This document shows positions 42,216 through 50,290 of a stretch of 64,000 nucleotides of DNA, piece after piece; the first letter of the stretch is position 1, and every line of letters begins with the position of its first letter. The translations under genes were made by a program, and so were the position numbers. The notes under the pieces were generated by a model that searched no databases, was not told where the DNA came from, and saw only the letters and a program-made list of their open reading frames with translations. Source of the DNA: Bacteroides sp. (GTDB lineage: Bacteria > Bacteroidota > Bacteroidia > Bacteroidales > Muribaculaceae). Location of the stretch: assembly GCA_014802325.1 (NCBI GenBank), contig JAAVCK010000026.1, positions 174,135-238,134 on the forward strand, written 5' to 3'.

Positions 42216-43042
42216 AATTCTTTAATTTCTTGAGTGGTGAGAGATACTTCTTCGATGATTTCTTTAGCCTTCCGGGCCGTGATGGTATCAAAATCAGCCT
42301 TGCGCGGTGTGACCATATATCCGGCCATCTCTACCGATGCGGGGCTAACTATTATCTCGCCGTAACATGACGGGCGATGGCGTAAACGTGGAAAAACCGT
42401 GACACACTTCCTGCCGTCGTCAAGCCGGCGTGAAAGAATATTCATCATCGGTTCGGGAGTATGCTGAGGAAGTATGTTCAAGAGCTGACCGAATTTTTCC
42501 AGTATGAAATCATCGGAAGCTGATGTGATCTGTATAAAGTTTTGGCCGCATGCTATTTCAGCTTTCCCGTCGGCTTGAGGGAATTGAAAATTCGCGGCTT
42601 GAAAATGATGATGGTCCGGCGCTGATGCACCGCATTCCGGTCCGTTGTAAAATACCGTCAATTCGGGAAATATATCGCAGAACTCAAGCATCGATTTAAA
42701 GTGTCCGCTTATAGTCTGCGGTATGTGGTTGCGGTGAGATATGGTGAAGTGTATCGGAAATATGGGAAACGGATTGACGAGTATCTCATAGTCGCCGTGC
42801 ACTATGGCTGTCTGCTCGGCGGGACGGTTGCCGTAGCACAGAAAGCACGGGCGCTCCGAGGCCGGGCATGCTGCCGAAGAGCCGATTCGGGCCGGATTGT
42901 GGAGCAGGGTGGTGACGTGACGGCCGTCGGTGTCAGACAACTCGCGCTTTTCCACTCGGTGTAGAGCTGAATAGTTGTCGCGACACAGAGACCATGCTTC
43001 ACACTGGCGGTCGATAATATTTTTAGCGTACTGAAGGGTCAT
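42194..43042 (-). CDS. DUF4922 protein, GalT/Ap4A-phosphorylase-like
   Basis: A 282-residue cytoplasmic protein annotated as DUF4922 in related genomes. I see a GalT-like layout: PCFLCYGNRP (C66, C69; compare CPxCxGN of galactose-1-phosphate uridylyltransferases), VNPFPIFPIHFTISHRNHIPQ, and YNGPECGAS followed by the HHHFQ motif at 144-148. The last matches the H-x-H-x-Q catalytic motif of the GalT and Ap4A-phosphorylase branch of the HIT superfamily. This predicts a nucleotidyltransferase or phosphorylase acting on a sugar phosphate or dinucleotide. It overlaps the glycosyltransferase gene by 4 bp. The substrate is unknown; a nucleotide-activated amino sugar derived from peptidoglycan is one possibility (inference). 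Confidence 0.78.
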   Translation of the reverse strand: MTLQYAKNIIDRQCEAWSLCRDNYSALHRVEKRELSDTDGRHVTTLLHNPARIGSSAACPASERPCFLCYGNRPAEQTAIVHGDYEILVNPFPIFPIHFTISHRNHIPQTISGHFKSMLEFCDIFPELTVFYNGPECGASAPDHHHFQAANFQFPQADGKAEIACGQNFIQITSASDDFILEKFGQLLNILPQHTPEPMMNILSRRLDDGRKCVTVFPRLRHRPSCYGEIIVSPASVEMAGYMVTPRKADFDTITARKAKEIIEEVSLTTQEIKELCNRLSQ

Positions 43043-44277
43043 CTTTTCAATAGGGCTATTCGTGCGTGAAGTTCGCGGGTGCGCAGGGTGTCTTTGAAAA
43101 GATTATTGCGGTTGACGGCCGCGGTGTCGAGCGATGCGTCGGTATTGTCGTGCCAGCGGCGACAGAAGTAAAGCGAGTCGAATATGCGACCGATTTTATA
43201 GGTACGCGACACAGCCAGAGCCATTGCATAGTCTTCGCCGTAGGAGGCGTCCGGGAATGTGATGGAGCGGGCTACAGGAGTGAAAAATGCTCTCGGAGCA
43301 CCTATACCGTTGATGCGCAACAGGTTGTTTCGACCATTATCGGGAGTCCATTCGCGATGGTCAATCAGTCCGGGGGGTATCACATTTAGATCGAAGTCAG
43401 TGAGGGTATAGCTGCCCACCACCATAGCACACTTTTCTGTCATGAACTTATCTACGATATGTTGCAGTGTCGCGGTTGATGAGTAGACATCGTCACTGTC
43501 CAGCTGAATGGCAAATCTGCCGCAGCGGTCGCTGAAAATAGCTCTGTTCCAGCATCCGCCTATACCGGGAGTATTATATCCCTGAGCTACGGAGATTACG
43601 TGGAGTCGCTGATCGTCTATCGAGCCGAGCACTTCGAGCGTACCATCGGTTGAGCCGTTGTCTACCACTATCACGTTGAATGAGAAGTCGGTACGCTGGC
43701 CGAGGGCTGACTTTACGGCATCGGCTATTGTGCTGACACGATTGCGCACAGGAATGATTACCGATGCCTCGACCGGAAACTCTCCGGCTGTGACATCCAC
43801 CGAAGATGGTGCTGACGTAAGAAGTGCCCCTATATCGCGCAGATGGGCGGTGCATATCTCCTCCATGGCTATCTGATAGTCACGATTCCGGGGATCTACG
43901 TAGTCAAACTGACTTTCCGCTGTCGTTACCGAGTCGCATACGGAATATAGCGGTTCGGGGATGCGGATAATTCTACCTTTACGCGACAGATCGAGTCTGA
44001 GACGATACCACTCAATATTGTTGTGCAGCTCAGTGAACCCGTCGGGTAGCAATGAGGTTTTCACAGCCACGGCAGCCCCGAAATTAAAGTCGTCGCGCAG
44101 CGAACCGTCTTGATAGTCTATCAGGTCAATCCGCTTGCCCTCGACGAAGTAGTCGGAGTAAACCATACTGACTCCGGGCGTAGCCAGCACACCGGCTATA
44201 CGGTCAGCGGCCAGAGGTTCGAGTACAATATTGCCGTTGAGGCTGAGTGTAATCAATGTATAGTTATGTTGCTTCAT
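43039..44277 (-). CDS. Glycosyltransferase family 2, two-module
   Basis: A 412-residue cytoplasmic protein. The C-terminal module (residues about 165-400) is a clear GT2/GT-A domain: EASVIIPVRNRVSTIADAVKSAL, VIVVDNGSTDGTLEVL, the metal-binding FAIQLDSDDVY, and YGEDYAMALAVSRTYKIGRI. The N-terminal part (about 1-150) looks like the tail of a second GT2 module (PGVSMVYSDYFVEGKRIDL, then DFNFGAAVAVKTSLL) without its nucleotide-binding start. It lies between the amidase and DUF4922 genes with 4-bp overlaps. The pairing with a nucleotidyltransferase-like protein suggests they act on the same nucleotide sugar; the acceptor is unknown. Confidence 0.85.
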   Translation of the reverse strand: MKQHNYTLITLSLNGNIVLEPLAADRIAGVLATPGVSMVYSDYFVEGKRIDLIDYQDGSLRDDFNFGAAVAVKTSLLPDGFTELHNNIEWYRLRLDLSRKGRIIRIPEPLYSVCDSVTTAESQFDYVDPRNRDYQIAMEEICTAHLRDIGALLTSAPSSVDVTAGEFPVEASVIIPVRNRVSTIADAVKSALGQRTDFSFNVIVVDNGSTDGTLEVLGSIDDQRLHVISVAQGYNTPGIGGCWNRAIFSDRCGRFAIQLDSDDVYSSTATLQHIVDKFMTEKCAMVVGSYTLTDFDLNVIPPGLIDHREWTPDNGRNNLLRINGIGAPRAFFTPVARSITFPDASYGEDYAMALAVSRTYKIGRIFDSLYFCRRWHDNTDASLDTAAVNRNNLFKDTLRTRELHARIALLKR

Positions 44278-46982
44278 CTCTTTTTGCGTTTCTTGGTTTT
44301 CTTGGATTTGGATTTAGAGGATTTTTTTGATGTAGCTTTCGGTCTGTGGTCTGAGACCTTGGTCTCAGCGATCTTTACATTTGATGCGGGAGCCTTGAAG
44401 AAGTCCGACACTCCGCTCATGAAAGCAGAAAGCGCTTTTGCGTCGGTCACATTTTCGAGAGGAAAGCCCGCGGCGATCACTTTATATCCGTTTTTCTCCA
44501 CGGCGGTGGCTGCCGGATAACCGTTTTCGTCATAACGCATGATTATAGCTCCGCCGGGTGCGGGCGTGAACGAGGCCGGTGATTCCACGGGATAATATTC
44601 CTGACAGAGATCAGTGCTGAAATCAATATCGGGCAGACGGAGTGAGGTGTAAGGACATTTTGTGGCACAGGCCTTACCTGTCACAGTGGCGCGGTCAGAC
44701 GAATGAACCACACCGAGCGCTTCGCGAAGCCACTTGATGTCGTCGGATTTCTGCGACGGGGTAGAGTAGCCGTTCTCGGCCATATCAGTGGTAAGATAGC
44801 TTCCCGACACAAGCAACCGTCCACCATTTTCGAGGAATCGTTGCAATGCGTTCTGCAGTCCGGGTGTAAAAGTCTTTCGCTTTTCACCTCCGCGTGCCTT
44901 TCCGGTGTGAACCTCCCGCTGCTTTCCGAGTATAAGGTCCACTACGGGCGACTCAGGCATAGATGATACGAAACCGTCGCGACTCGATGATATGAAAGGT
45001 ATCCCTGCATCGTGGAGTGCTTTGCCGTGGCGGTATACATTATCCAAGTCGTTGCCCATGAGCAATTTTCTGTCATAGTAAGCTCGGCCGGCTCCGAATC
45101 CCGGAGCATCGTCGCTGAGCCATTCGTGTGACGGATTGAAATCATACTGCTCGCCGGTGAAAAAATTGTCAATACCGGCGGCTACACCATGGTCTGATGT
45201 ATAGTCAAATCCTAGGCCCGGTATAACTTCCGGACCTGATATGCGGGTGAAACCGTTGACAATCAATACCTGATCGCGCTGGCCCGTGCCGCGTTTGCTC
45301 AGCGAAAGAATCTCTGACGGAAATGAGACACCACCGCTGTTGACGGCACGTATGCGATAGGAATAAATGCGGTCGTCATCGGGCCGTACTGTGACGTAGG
45401 GAGAGTCGGTCACAGCGAGTTCGGCAAATCCGCCGTCGTCTACGCGCTCTTCCACTATATAGTAGTCCGGTTTGGCGGTAATCTCAAGAGAGTCGGTGGT
45501 CGGTTTCCACGAAAGGATGTAGTCGGCGCCGCTTCCCGAAATTGCGAAGCTGTTGACCGGCAGAGGTTGTGCCACAAACCGCCGTCCCTCTTTCTGTGCA
45601 AGATATCTGCCTATACCTTTATATACGGCACGAGCCACCGTAAAGCGAAATTCCGGATCAAGTCCGTAGATCATGTCGGGAAAATTCTGATGACTCAGCA
45701 GCTCAATAAGCAGGGCTGGCACCACAGGCGACGAGGCCTCGTGATAGCTGCGGTTGCGAACGGGTCTTTTTGACCACGACTGATCGTAAAGTGCACGCAC
45801 ATCGCTCACTATCTGTCCGGTCACTGCTTCGGCATAATCCTCCACGGTAGCTCTCGGCGAGCCGTCGGCCAGTTTATCTCGCTTGCCGTAGCTGATAATG
45901 CCGAGTGTGCCTACTGTAGATCCGTCGGACGTAACGCCTGCATCGGTGTGGAAGGCGAGTGAAAGATCCACCGGTATACCGAGACCTTTGCCGGAAGGAT
46001 TTCGGTCGGAGCCGCCCGAAAGGTAATTCACCCACAGACCGCGTGATTTATAATCGTCAACATAATCGTCAGTAAAGTTGGTCACTGAATAGACCGAGTC
46101 AGGTACTCCGGCCCATTGCAGCCAATAACGTGCACCTTCGTTTCGGCGAGGATGACCACTTGTGCGTCCACCGCGCTCCACATTGCCCATACCGCCACCT
46201 ATCTTCACGGCGTCGGCAGTCACCGTAGCTCCATCGGCCGACGATGTGGCTATCAGTTCCACAAGCGGAACATCACTCTCACCCTGATTAAAATCAAACG
46301 TACCGAGATATATCCATGTGCTTCCGCCCATGCGCTGATCTACGAGGAAGTCCTCACTTCCGGCCGAGGAGTTCACACGATATACTGCGTCAGACGCACT
46401 CGAAGGTGTGGAGACATAACTTACGTATACACCGTATGTCCCATCCTTGGGGATAGAGGCATACCACTCAGCGCGGGGAGCCTTGTCGGCATTGCGCTCT
46501 GCAGTAACGGTCTTTACCGTACCGGCGCGAAATGGATTGTAGCGTGGTCTAAGCGTTTTCTCTTTGTGGGCGAATCCGCGGGCGGAAGGATCTGTGGTCC
46601 ACCGGTGATCCTGACCATTGTGGGTGCGGAAGTGTCCCGTCGACAGGCCTCCGTCGCCGTCGATTATGATTTCAATATCGTTGTAGTCGCGCTCACGCGG
46701 AGTCATCACGTAAGCGCCGGCATTTTCAAGCATCGGAATTAGAAACGGCACTACGTAACTTTGCGAAAAAAGATCTTCAACCGTGCCGAAGAGTCGGGCA
46801 CGCTGCCATTTCCATCGGTCTTCACCGGCATTATAATATGCACCGTGGCTGGGCCATACGGCTATGGTTTTACCGTCGAGTCCGTCGGGTGCCTCGGGAG
46901 CATCGACTTTCCTGACTACGGTTGCCGTCGCGCTGTGGGCGCATATAGCGGAAACAAGTAAAAGTAATATATTTCGCTTCAT
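44274..46982 (-). CDS. N-acetylmuramoyl-L-alanine amidase with golvesin-like insert
   Basis: A 902-residue exported protein, often annotated as xanthan lyase. After the signal peptide (ending SATA) an Amidase_3 domain is split in two. H46 (AVWPSHGAYYN), E69 (TVEDLFSQ) and the GAYVMTPRERD strand are in the first part; H345 (SLAFHTDAG) and the catalytic-type E427 (LLIELLSHQNFPD) are in the second. Between them, residues about 155-265 form a golvesin C-terminal-like beta domain (AEWYASIPKDGTYGVYVSY). A fibronectin III-like domain (about 475-565) and a large glutaminase-amidotransferase-like region (about 575-865) follow. The last 30 residues are almost all Lys, Ser and Arg. It would cut stem peptides from glycan strands. 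It heads the six-gene operon. Confidence 0.82.
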   Translation of the reverse strand: MKRNILLLLVSAICAHSATATVVRKVDAPEAPDGLDGKTIAVWPSHGAYYNAGEDRWKWQRARLFGTVEDLFSQSYVVPFLIPMLENAGAYVMTPRERDYNDIEIIIDGDGGLSTGHFRTHNGQDHRWTTDPSARGFAHKEKTLRPRYNPFRAGTVKTVTAERNADKAPRAEWYASIPKDGTYGVYVSYVSTPSSASDAVYRVNSSAGSEDFLVDQRMGGSTWIYLGTFDFNQGESDVPLVELIATSSADGATVTADAVKIGGGMGNVERGGRTSGHPRRNEGARYWLQWAGVPDSVYSVTNFTDDYVDDYKSRGLWVNYLSGGSDRNPSGKGLGIPVDLSLAFHTDAGVTSDGSTVGTLGIISYGKRDKLADGSPRATVEDYAEAVTGQIVSDVRALYDQSWSKRPVRNRSYHEASSPVVPALLIELLSHQNFPDMIYGLDPEFRFTVARAVYKGIGRYLAQKEGRRFVAQPLPVNSFAISGSGADYILSWKPTTDSLEITAKPDYYIVEERVDDGGFAELAVTDSPYVTVRPDDDRIYSYRIRAVNSGGVSFPSEILSLSKRGTGQRDQVLIVNGFTRISGPEVIPGLGFDYTSDHGVAAGIDNFFTGEQYDFNPSHEWLSDDAPGFGAGRAYYDRKLLMGNDLDNVYRHGKALHDAGIPFISSSRDGFVSSMPESPVVDLILGKQREVHTGKARGGEKRKTFTPGLQNALQRFLENGGRLLVSGSYLTTDMAENGYSTPSQKSDDIKWLREALGVVHSSDRATVTGKACATKCPYTSLRLPDIDFSTDLCQEYYPVESPASFTPAPGGAIIMRYDENGYPAATAVEKNGYKVIAAGFPLENVTDAKALSAFMSGVSDFFKAPASNVKIAETKVSDHRPKATSKKSSKSKSKKTKKRKKR

Positions 46983-47007
46983 CGGTAAGTCACATTGTAG
47001 ATGTTTA

Positions 47008-47038
47008 CAAAGTTAGCATTATTTTTTCTAAACGACAA
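47008..47038 (-). promoter_or_regulatory. Promoter of the muropeptide operon
   Basis: CAAAGTTA at 47008-47015 is TAACTTTG on the minus strand. A TTGTCG reading (minus strand, about 47033-47038) lies near the expected -33 position about 19-20 bp away. Confidence 0.6.
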
Positions 47039-47040
47039 GA

Positions 47041-47066
47041 CGCCGCAACCCTTTTGGGTCACGGCG
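47041..47066 (-). terminator. Terminator of gdhA
   Basis: CGCCGCAACCC (47041-47051) pairs with 47056-47066 apart from two central mismatches, closing a TTTT loop. It lies between the gdhA stop and the next operon's promoter. Confidence 0.65.
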
Positions 47067-47097
47067 CCGTGATGAAAAAATCGGTCGTAGATGATTA

Positions 47098-48435
47098 TTA
47101 CAATATGCCCTGAGCCATCATTGCATTAGCTACTTTCATGAAGCCGGCCACATTTGCGCCCTTGACATAGTTGATATATCCGTCAGTCTCAGTGCCATAT
47201 TTCACACACTGATTATGAATATCTTTCATGATGCCGCGGAGTTTCTCGTCGACCTCCTCGGCGCTCCAGTTGAGTTTCTGAGAGTTCTGCGCCATTTCAA
47301 GACCTGATACTGATACACCGCCGGCGTTGGCAGCCTTGCCGGGGGCATAGAGCAGCTTCGCATTTTGGAACACCTTGATAGCTTCGGGGGTGGAGGGCAT
47401 GTTGGCACCTTCACTTACTGCAATACATCCGTTGGCTACAAGAGCTTCCGCATCGTCGCCGTCGATCTCATTCTGCGTGGCCGAGGGCATGGCTATATCG
47501 CACTTCACGCGGAGCCACGGACGCTCGCCTTCGTAGTATTCGCAGCCATATTCTTCGGCAAACTCACGGATGCGTCCGCGATAGAAATTTTTCAGTTTGA
47601 AGATATATTCGAGTTGTTCGTCGGTGAGGCCGTCGGGCACGTGGATAGTGCCGTCAGAGTCGCTCATCGACACGACCTTTGCTCCGAGTTCAAGCAGTTT
47701 CTTGGCTGTATATGTGGCCACGTTGCCCGAGCCGGATATTGCCACTTTCTTTCCTTTGATGTCTATGCCGCGGGTGTTGAGCATCTCAAGCAGGAAGTAT
47801 ACGTTGCCGTAGCCGGTAGCTTCGGGGCGGATAAGCGAACCGCCGAATTCAAGTCCTTTGCCTGTGAATGTCCCGGTAAATTCCCGAGCCATTTTCTTAT
47901 ACATGCCATACATATATCCTACCTCTCGGCCGCCCACGCCTATGTCGCCGGCGGGCACGTCAGTGTCAGGACCTATGTGACGCCACAATTCCTCCACAAA
48001 GGCCTGGCAGAAACGCATCACCTCCATATCGCTTTTACCGCGTGGCGAGAAGTCGCTACCGCCTTTGGCGCCGCCCATAGCCAGTGTGGTGAGAGAGTTT
48101 TTAAATGTCTGTTCGAAAGCGAGGAACTTGAGAATAGAGAGGTTGACCGATGAGTGGAAGCGAATACCGCCTTTGTACGGGCCTATGGCATTGTTATGCT
48201 GCACACGGTAGCCCATGTTATTGTGAACTTTACCTTTGTCGTCGACCCACGATACACGGAATGAGAAAATTCTGTCGGGGATGCAAAGACGCTCCACAAG
48301 GTTATAACGCTCCATCTCGGGATGCTCGTTGTAAACATCCTCTATTGAGGTGAGCACTTCTTCCACTGCCTGAAGATACTCCGGTTCGTGAGGAAACCGG
48401 CGGTGTAAATCTGCGATTACTTCTTTCGCTTTCAT
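47098..48435 (-). CDS. gdhA: NADP-type glutamate dehydrogenase
   Basis: A 445-residue hexameric dehydrogenase that fixes ammonia onto 2-oxoglutarate. The glutamate-binding segment GPYKGGIRFHSSVN, the catalytic lysine region TLAMGGAKGGSDFSPRGKS, DVPAGDIGVGGREVGYMYG and the nucleotide fold KKVAISGSGNVATYTAKKL are present. Length and the EFGGSLIRPEATGYG motif fit the NADP-linked bacterial type. It is monocistronic with a near-ideal promoter. Confidence 0.96.
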   Translation of the reverse strand: MKAKEVIADLHRRFPHEPEYLQAVEEVLTSIEDVYNEHPEMERYNLVERLCIPDRIFSFRVSWVDDKGKVHNNMGYRVQHNNAIGPYKGGIRFHSSVNLSILKFLAFEQTFKNSLTTLAMGGAKGGSDFSPRGKSDMEVMRFCQAFVEELWRHIGPDTDVPAGDIGVGGREVGYMYGMYKKMAREFTGTFTGKGLEFGGSLIRPEATGYGNVYFLLEMLNTRGIDIKGKKVAISGSGNVATYTAKKLLELGAKVVSMSDSDGTIHVPDGLTDEQLEYIFKLKNFYRGRIREFAEEYGCEYYEGERPWLRVKCDIAMPSATQNEIDGDDAEALVANGCIAVSEGANMPSTPEAIKVFQNAKLLYAPGKAANAGGVSVSGLEMAQNSQKLNWSAEEVDEKLRGIMKDIHNQCVKYGTETDGYINYVKGANVAGFMKVANAMMAQGIL

Positions 48436-48495
48436 TATTAGCTGTTTTTGCTGTGAGAATTTAGTAAATTGTAACCGTTTCGGTTAAATCGATTG

Positions 48496-48526
48496 CAAAG
48501 GTAGTTAAAATATTTAAATTATCAAA
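48496..48526 (-). promoter_or_regulatory. Promoter of gdhA
   Basis: On the minus strand TTTG (48523-48526) and TACCTTTG (48496-48503) are separated by 19 bp. The rest of the 233-bp gap up to 48668 is A/T-rich; TACTTTTA near 48590 could be a weak plus-strand -7 box for the next operon. Confidence 0.8.
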
Positions 48527-48668
48527 CAAAATGTAAGATTTCTGATTCTGAAAAAATCGGGAAAGTGTAGGATTGCCCGAAAAAAAGTGTTACTTTTACC
48601 CACGGCAATGTCACCTTTCGCCCTCACTATTAGTCATACAGTTACAAAACAATCTAAACATTTAATTT

Positions 48669-49112
48669 ATGGAATACTTTTCTTATTACATCGCTAAAGC
48701 AATAGTGCCCCTTTTTATTGTGGTGGTTCTTCCTGTCATGGTAGTATGGCTGGTGACAAGATGGAAAATCAATCGTGATAACAAAAATGCTGAAATTATT
48801 AAGAAAGCAGTAGAGAGCAACTCCGTGCAGGATGTGGACAAAGTAATCATGGGATTGCGTAATGCCTCGCAAGACAGATCTGAAAAAGATATCGTGTTGA
48901 AGAATCTGCTGAGAGGTTGCATGTTTACTATTGGCGGTGTGTTTTTGATTATAATAGGTTTTGTCTATTGGCATGACAATGAATGGGTATCTGATGAGGT
49001 AGCAGGCTTCTGGACGACCGGTGCAATATCTATTGCGATAGGTGTGGCTTACCTGATAGTATATCGTGTTTCAAGCAAAATGTTTGAAACAGATGGCCGA
49101 CATAAAGATTAA
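48669..49112 (+). CDS. DUF6249-type small membrane protein
   Basis: A 147-residue protein with an N-terminal membrane helix (IVPLFIVVVLPVMVVWLVTRW), a charged cytoplasmic stretch (residues about 32-80) and two more helices (FTIGGVFLIIIGFVYW; AISIAIGVAYLIVY). The layout matches Bacteroidetes DUF6249 proteins, which commonly precede ECF sigma factor genes. It lies 24 bp before the sigma factor and may take part in controlling it; that is inference. Confidence 0.75.
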   Translation: MEYFSYYIAKAIVPLFIVVVLPVMVVWLVTRWKINRDNKNAEIIKKAVESNSVQDVDKVIMGLRNASQDRSEKDIVLKNLLRGCMFTIGGVFLIIIGFVYWHDNEWVSDEVAGFWTTGAISIAIGVAYLIVYRVSSKMFETDGRHKD

Positions 49113-49136
49113 GAATTACTAAGGCAAGTCGTAAGA

Positions 49137-49625
49137 ATGGATCGTCGACAATTCATAAAATACGTGGAGAGCAATCAGAAAGCGGTACGACGCTTTCTGA
49201 CTGCCCTCTGCTGCGGTGATTCAGAGATGGCCGATGATCTTGCGCAGGATACTTTCTTGAAGGCATATCTGGCATGCGACGGGTTCAGGGAAGACAGTAA
49301 ATTTACTACTTGGATCTACCGCATAGCCTACAATACCTTTCTTACTTCCAGAAGAAAACTTCATATAGATGCACCTCTATCGGAAGCTGAGGCTATTGCA
49401 TCCCGGGAGCATACTGATGGCGGATTTGAATACCAGGCTCTGTATGTGGCGCTCGAACAACTTACGGAGTCTGAGCGAACAACCGTGTTGCTGCACTATA
49501 TGGAGGGTTACAATTTGAAAGAGATAGCCGACATTACGGGCGCAAGCGTCGACGCTGTTAAGCAACGCCTTACCCGAGGCCGCCGACATCTTAAAGACTT
49601 AATGAATGATTATGAAAAGCAATAA
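49137..49625 (+). CDS. ECF-type RNA polymerase sigma factor
   Basis: A 162-residue sigma-70 factor with only regions 2 and 4. Region 2 is ADDLAQDTFLKAYLACDGF followed by FTTWIYRIAYNTFLTSRRK; region 4 is LEQLTESERTTVLLHYMEGYNLKEIADITGASVDAVKQRLTRGRRHL with a good helix-turn-helix. It directs polymerase to a stress- or envelope-linked regulon. It overlaps the next gene by 20 bp, the position where an anti-sigma factor is expected. Confidence 0.93.
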   Translation: MDRRQFIKYVESNQKAVRRFLTALCCGDSEMADDLAQDTFLKAYLACDGFREDSKFTTWIYRIAYNTFLTSRRKLHIDAPLSEAEAIASREHTDGGFEYQALYVALEQLTESERTTVLLHYMEGYNLKEIADITGASVDAVKQRLTRGRRHLKDLMNDYEKQ

Positions 49626-50010
49626 CGACGATAAATTGTCGCGTCTGTTCGCTGACTTTGATCCGGAAATGAAGTCGGCCGAACTATTCATGACGCGCCT
49701 TGAAAACAGGCTTGATACAGTAGAACCAGTCAAGCAGCATCTCGAATCCATGCACCGGCGCAACCGTATAGCGGTGGTTGCCTCTGCTGTTGCCGGATTT
49801 ATATTCGGAATCATTGTGGCGATATGTTATCCGAATATTTCAGCTGTTATCGACAAAGTATCTTCACACATCTCCACGCCCGAAATATTACCGTACACGC
49901 CGGTATTGGGATGGGTTGTAATAGCTCTCATAGGTATGGCTCTGATGTTTTTTGTTTACGACACTACGCGCCAGTTGTTGCAGGGCGCCCGATTAAGACA
50001 CCGACGGTGA
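49606..50010 (+). CDS. Small membrane protein, possible anti-sigma factor
   Basis: A 134-residue protein: a cytoplasmic N-terminus of about 53 residues (LSRLFADFDPEMKSAELFMTRLENRLDTVEPVK), one helix (IAVVASAVAGFIFGIIVAIC), a short outside loop and a second helix (VLGWVVIALIGMALMFFVY). No zinc-anti-sigma H-x3-C-x2-C motif is present. Its overlap with the sigma gene and cytoplasmic head suggest it holds the sigma factor at the membrane (inference). ATG 49612 is an alternative start. Confidence 0.7.
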   Translation: MIMKSNNDDKLSRLFADFDPEMKSAELFMTRLENRLDTVEPVKQHLESMHRRNRIAVVASAVAGFIFGIIVAICYPNISAVIDKVSSHISTPEILPYTPVLGWVVIALIGMALMFFVYDTTRQLLQGARLRHRR

Positions 50011-50016
50011 AATTTT

Positions 50017-50047
50017 TTTGCATTTTGGGAAAAATGTAATAACTTTG
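50017..50047 (+). promoter_or_regulatory. Promoter of the cobalamin uptake operon
   Basis: TTTG at 50017-50020 and TAACTTTG at 50040-50047 are 19 bp apart. Transcription would start just before the riboswitch. Confidence 0.8.
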
Positions 50048-50052
50048 CCACC

Positions 50053-50240
50053 GGTTTCATGGTTTGCACCACGCAATGAAAAGGGAACCGGGTGAAAATC
50101 CCGGACAGACCCGCTGCCGTGACTCTTGCCTGCGATATATGTGCGCAGGATTCAGCAGCATTCACTTAGATGTGAGCCACTGTCGTTAATCTGACGGGAA
50201 GGTTGCTGCTGATGGAGAAGTCGGAAGACCTGCCTGAGAT
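50053..50240 (+). ncRNA. Cobalamin riboswitch
   Basis: The conserved core is easily seen: AAGGGAACCGGGTGAAAATC then CCGGACAGACCCGCTGCCGTGA (50081-50122), a variable arm with CTTGCCTGCG, GAGCCACTG (50174-50182), GACGGGAAGG (50193-50202), and a B12 box AGTCGGAAGACCTGCC (50219-50234) that fits the consensus. When adenosyl- or methylcobalamin is bound, expression of the downstream uptake genes is reduced. Ends are approximate. Confidence 0.95.
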
Positions 50241-50290
50241 CAGTTAAAATAAGTTTGACGTTTTCGGGAAATAAAACAGATCAACGACCA

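Noticed and set aside
47365..48153. A 262-codon open frame antisense to gdhA
   Set aside because: It lies wholly inside a gene whose protein is fully recognisable, has a His/Phe-rich composition typical of mirror frames and no promoter or family match.
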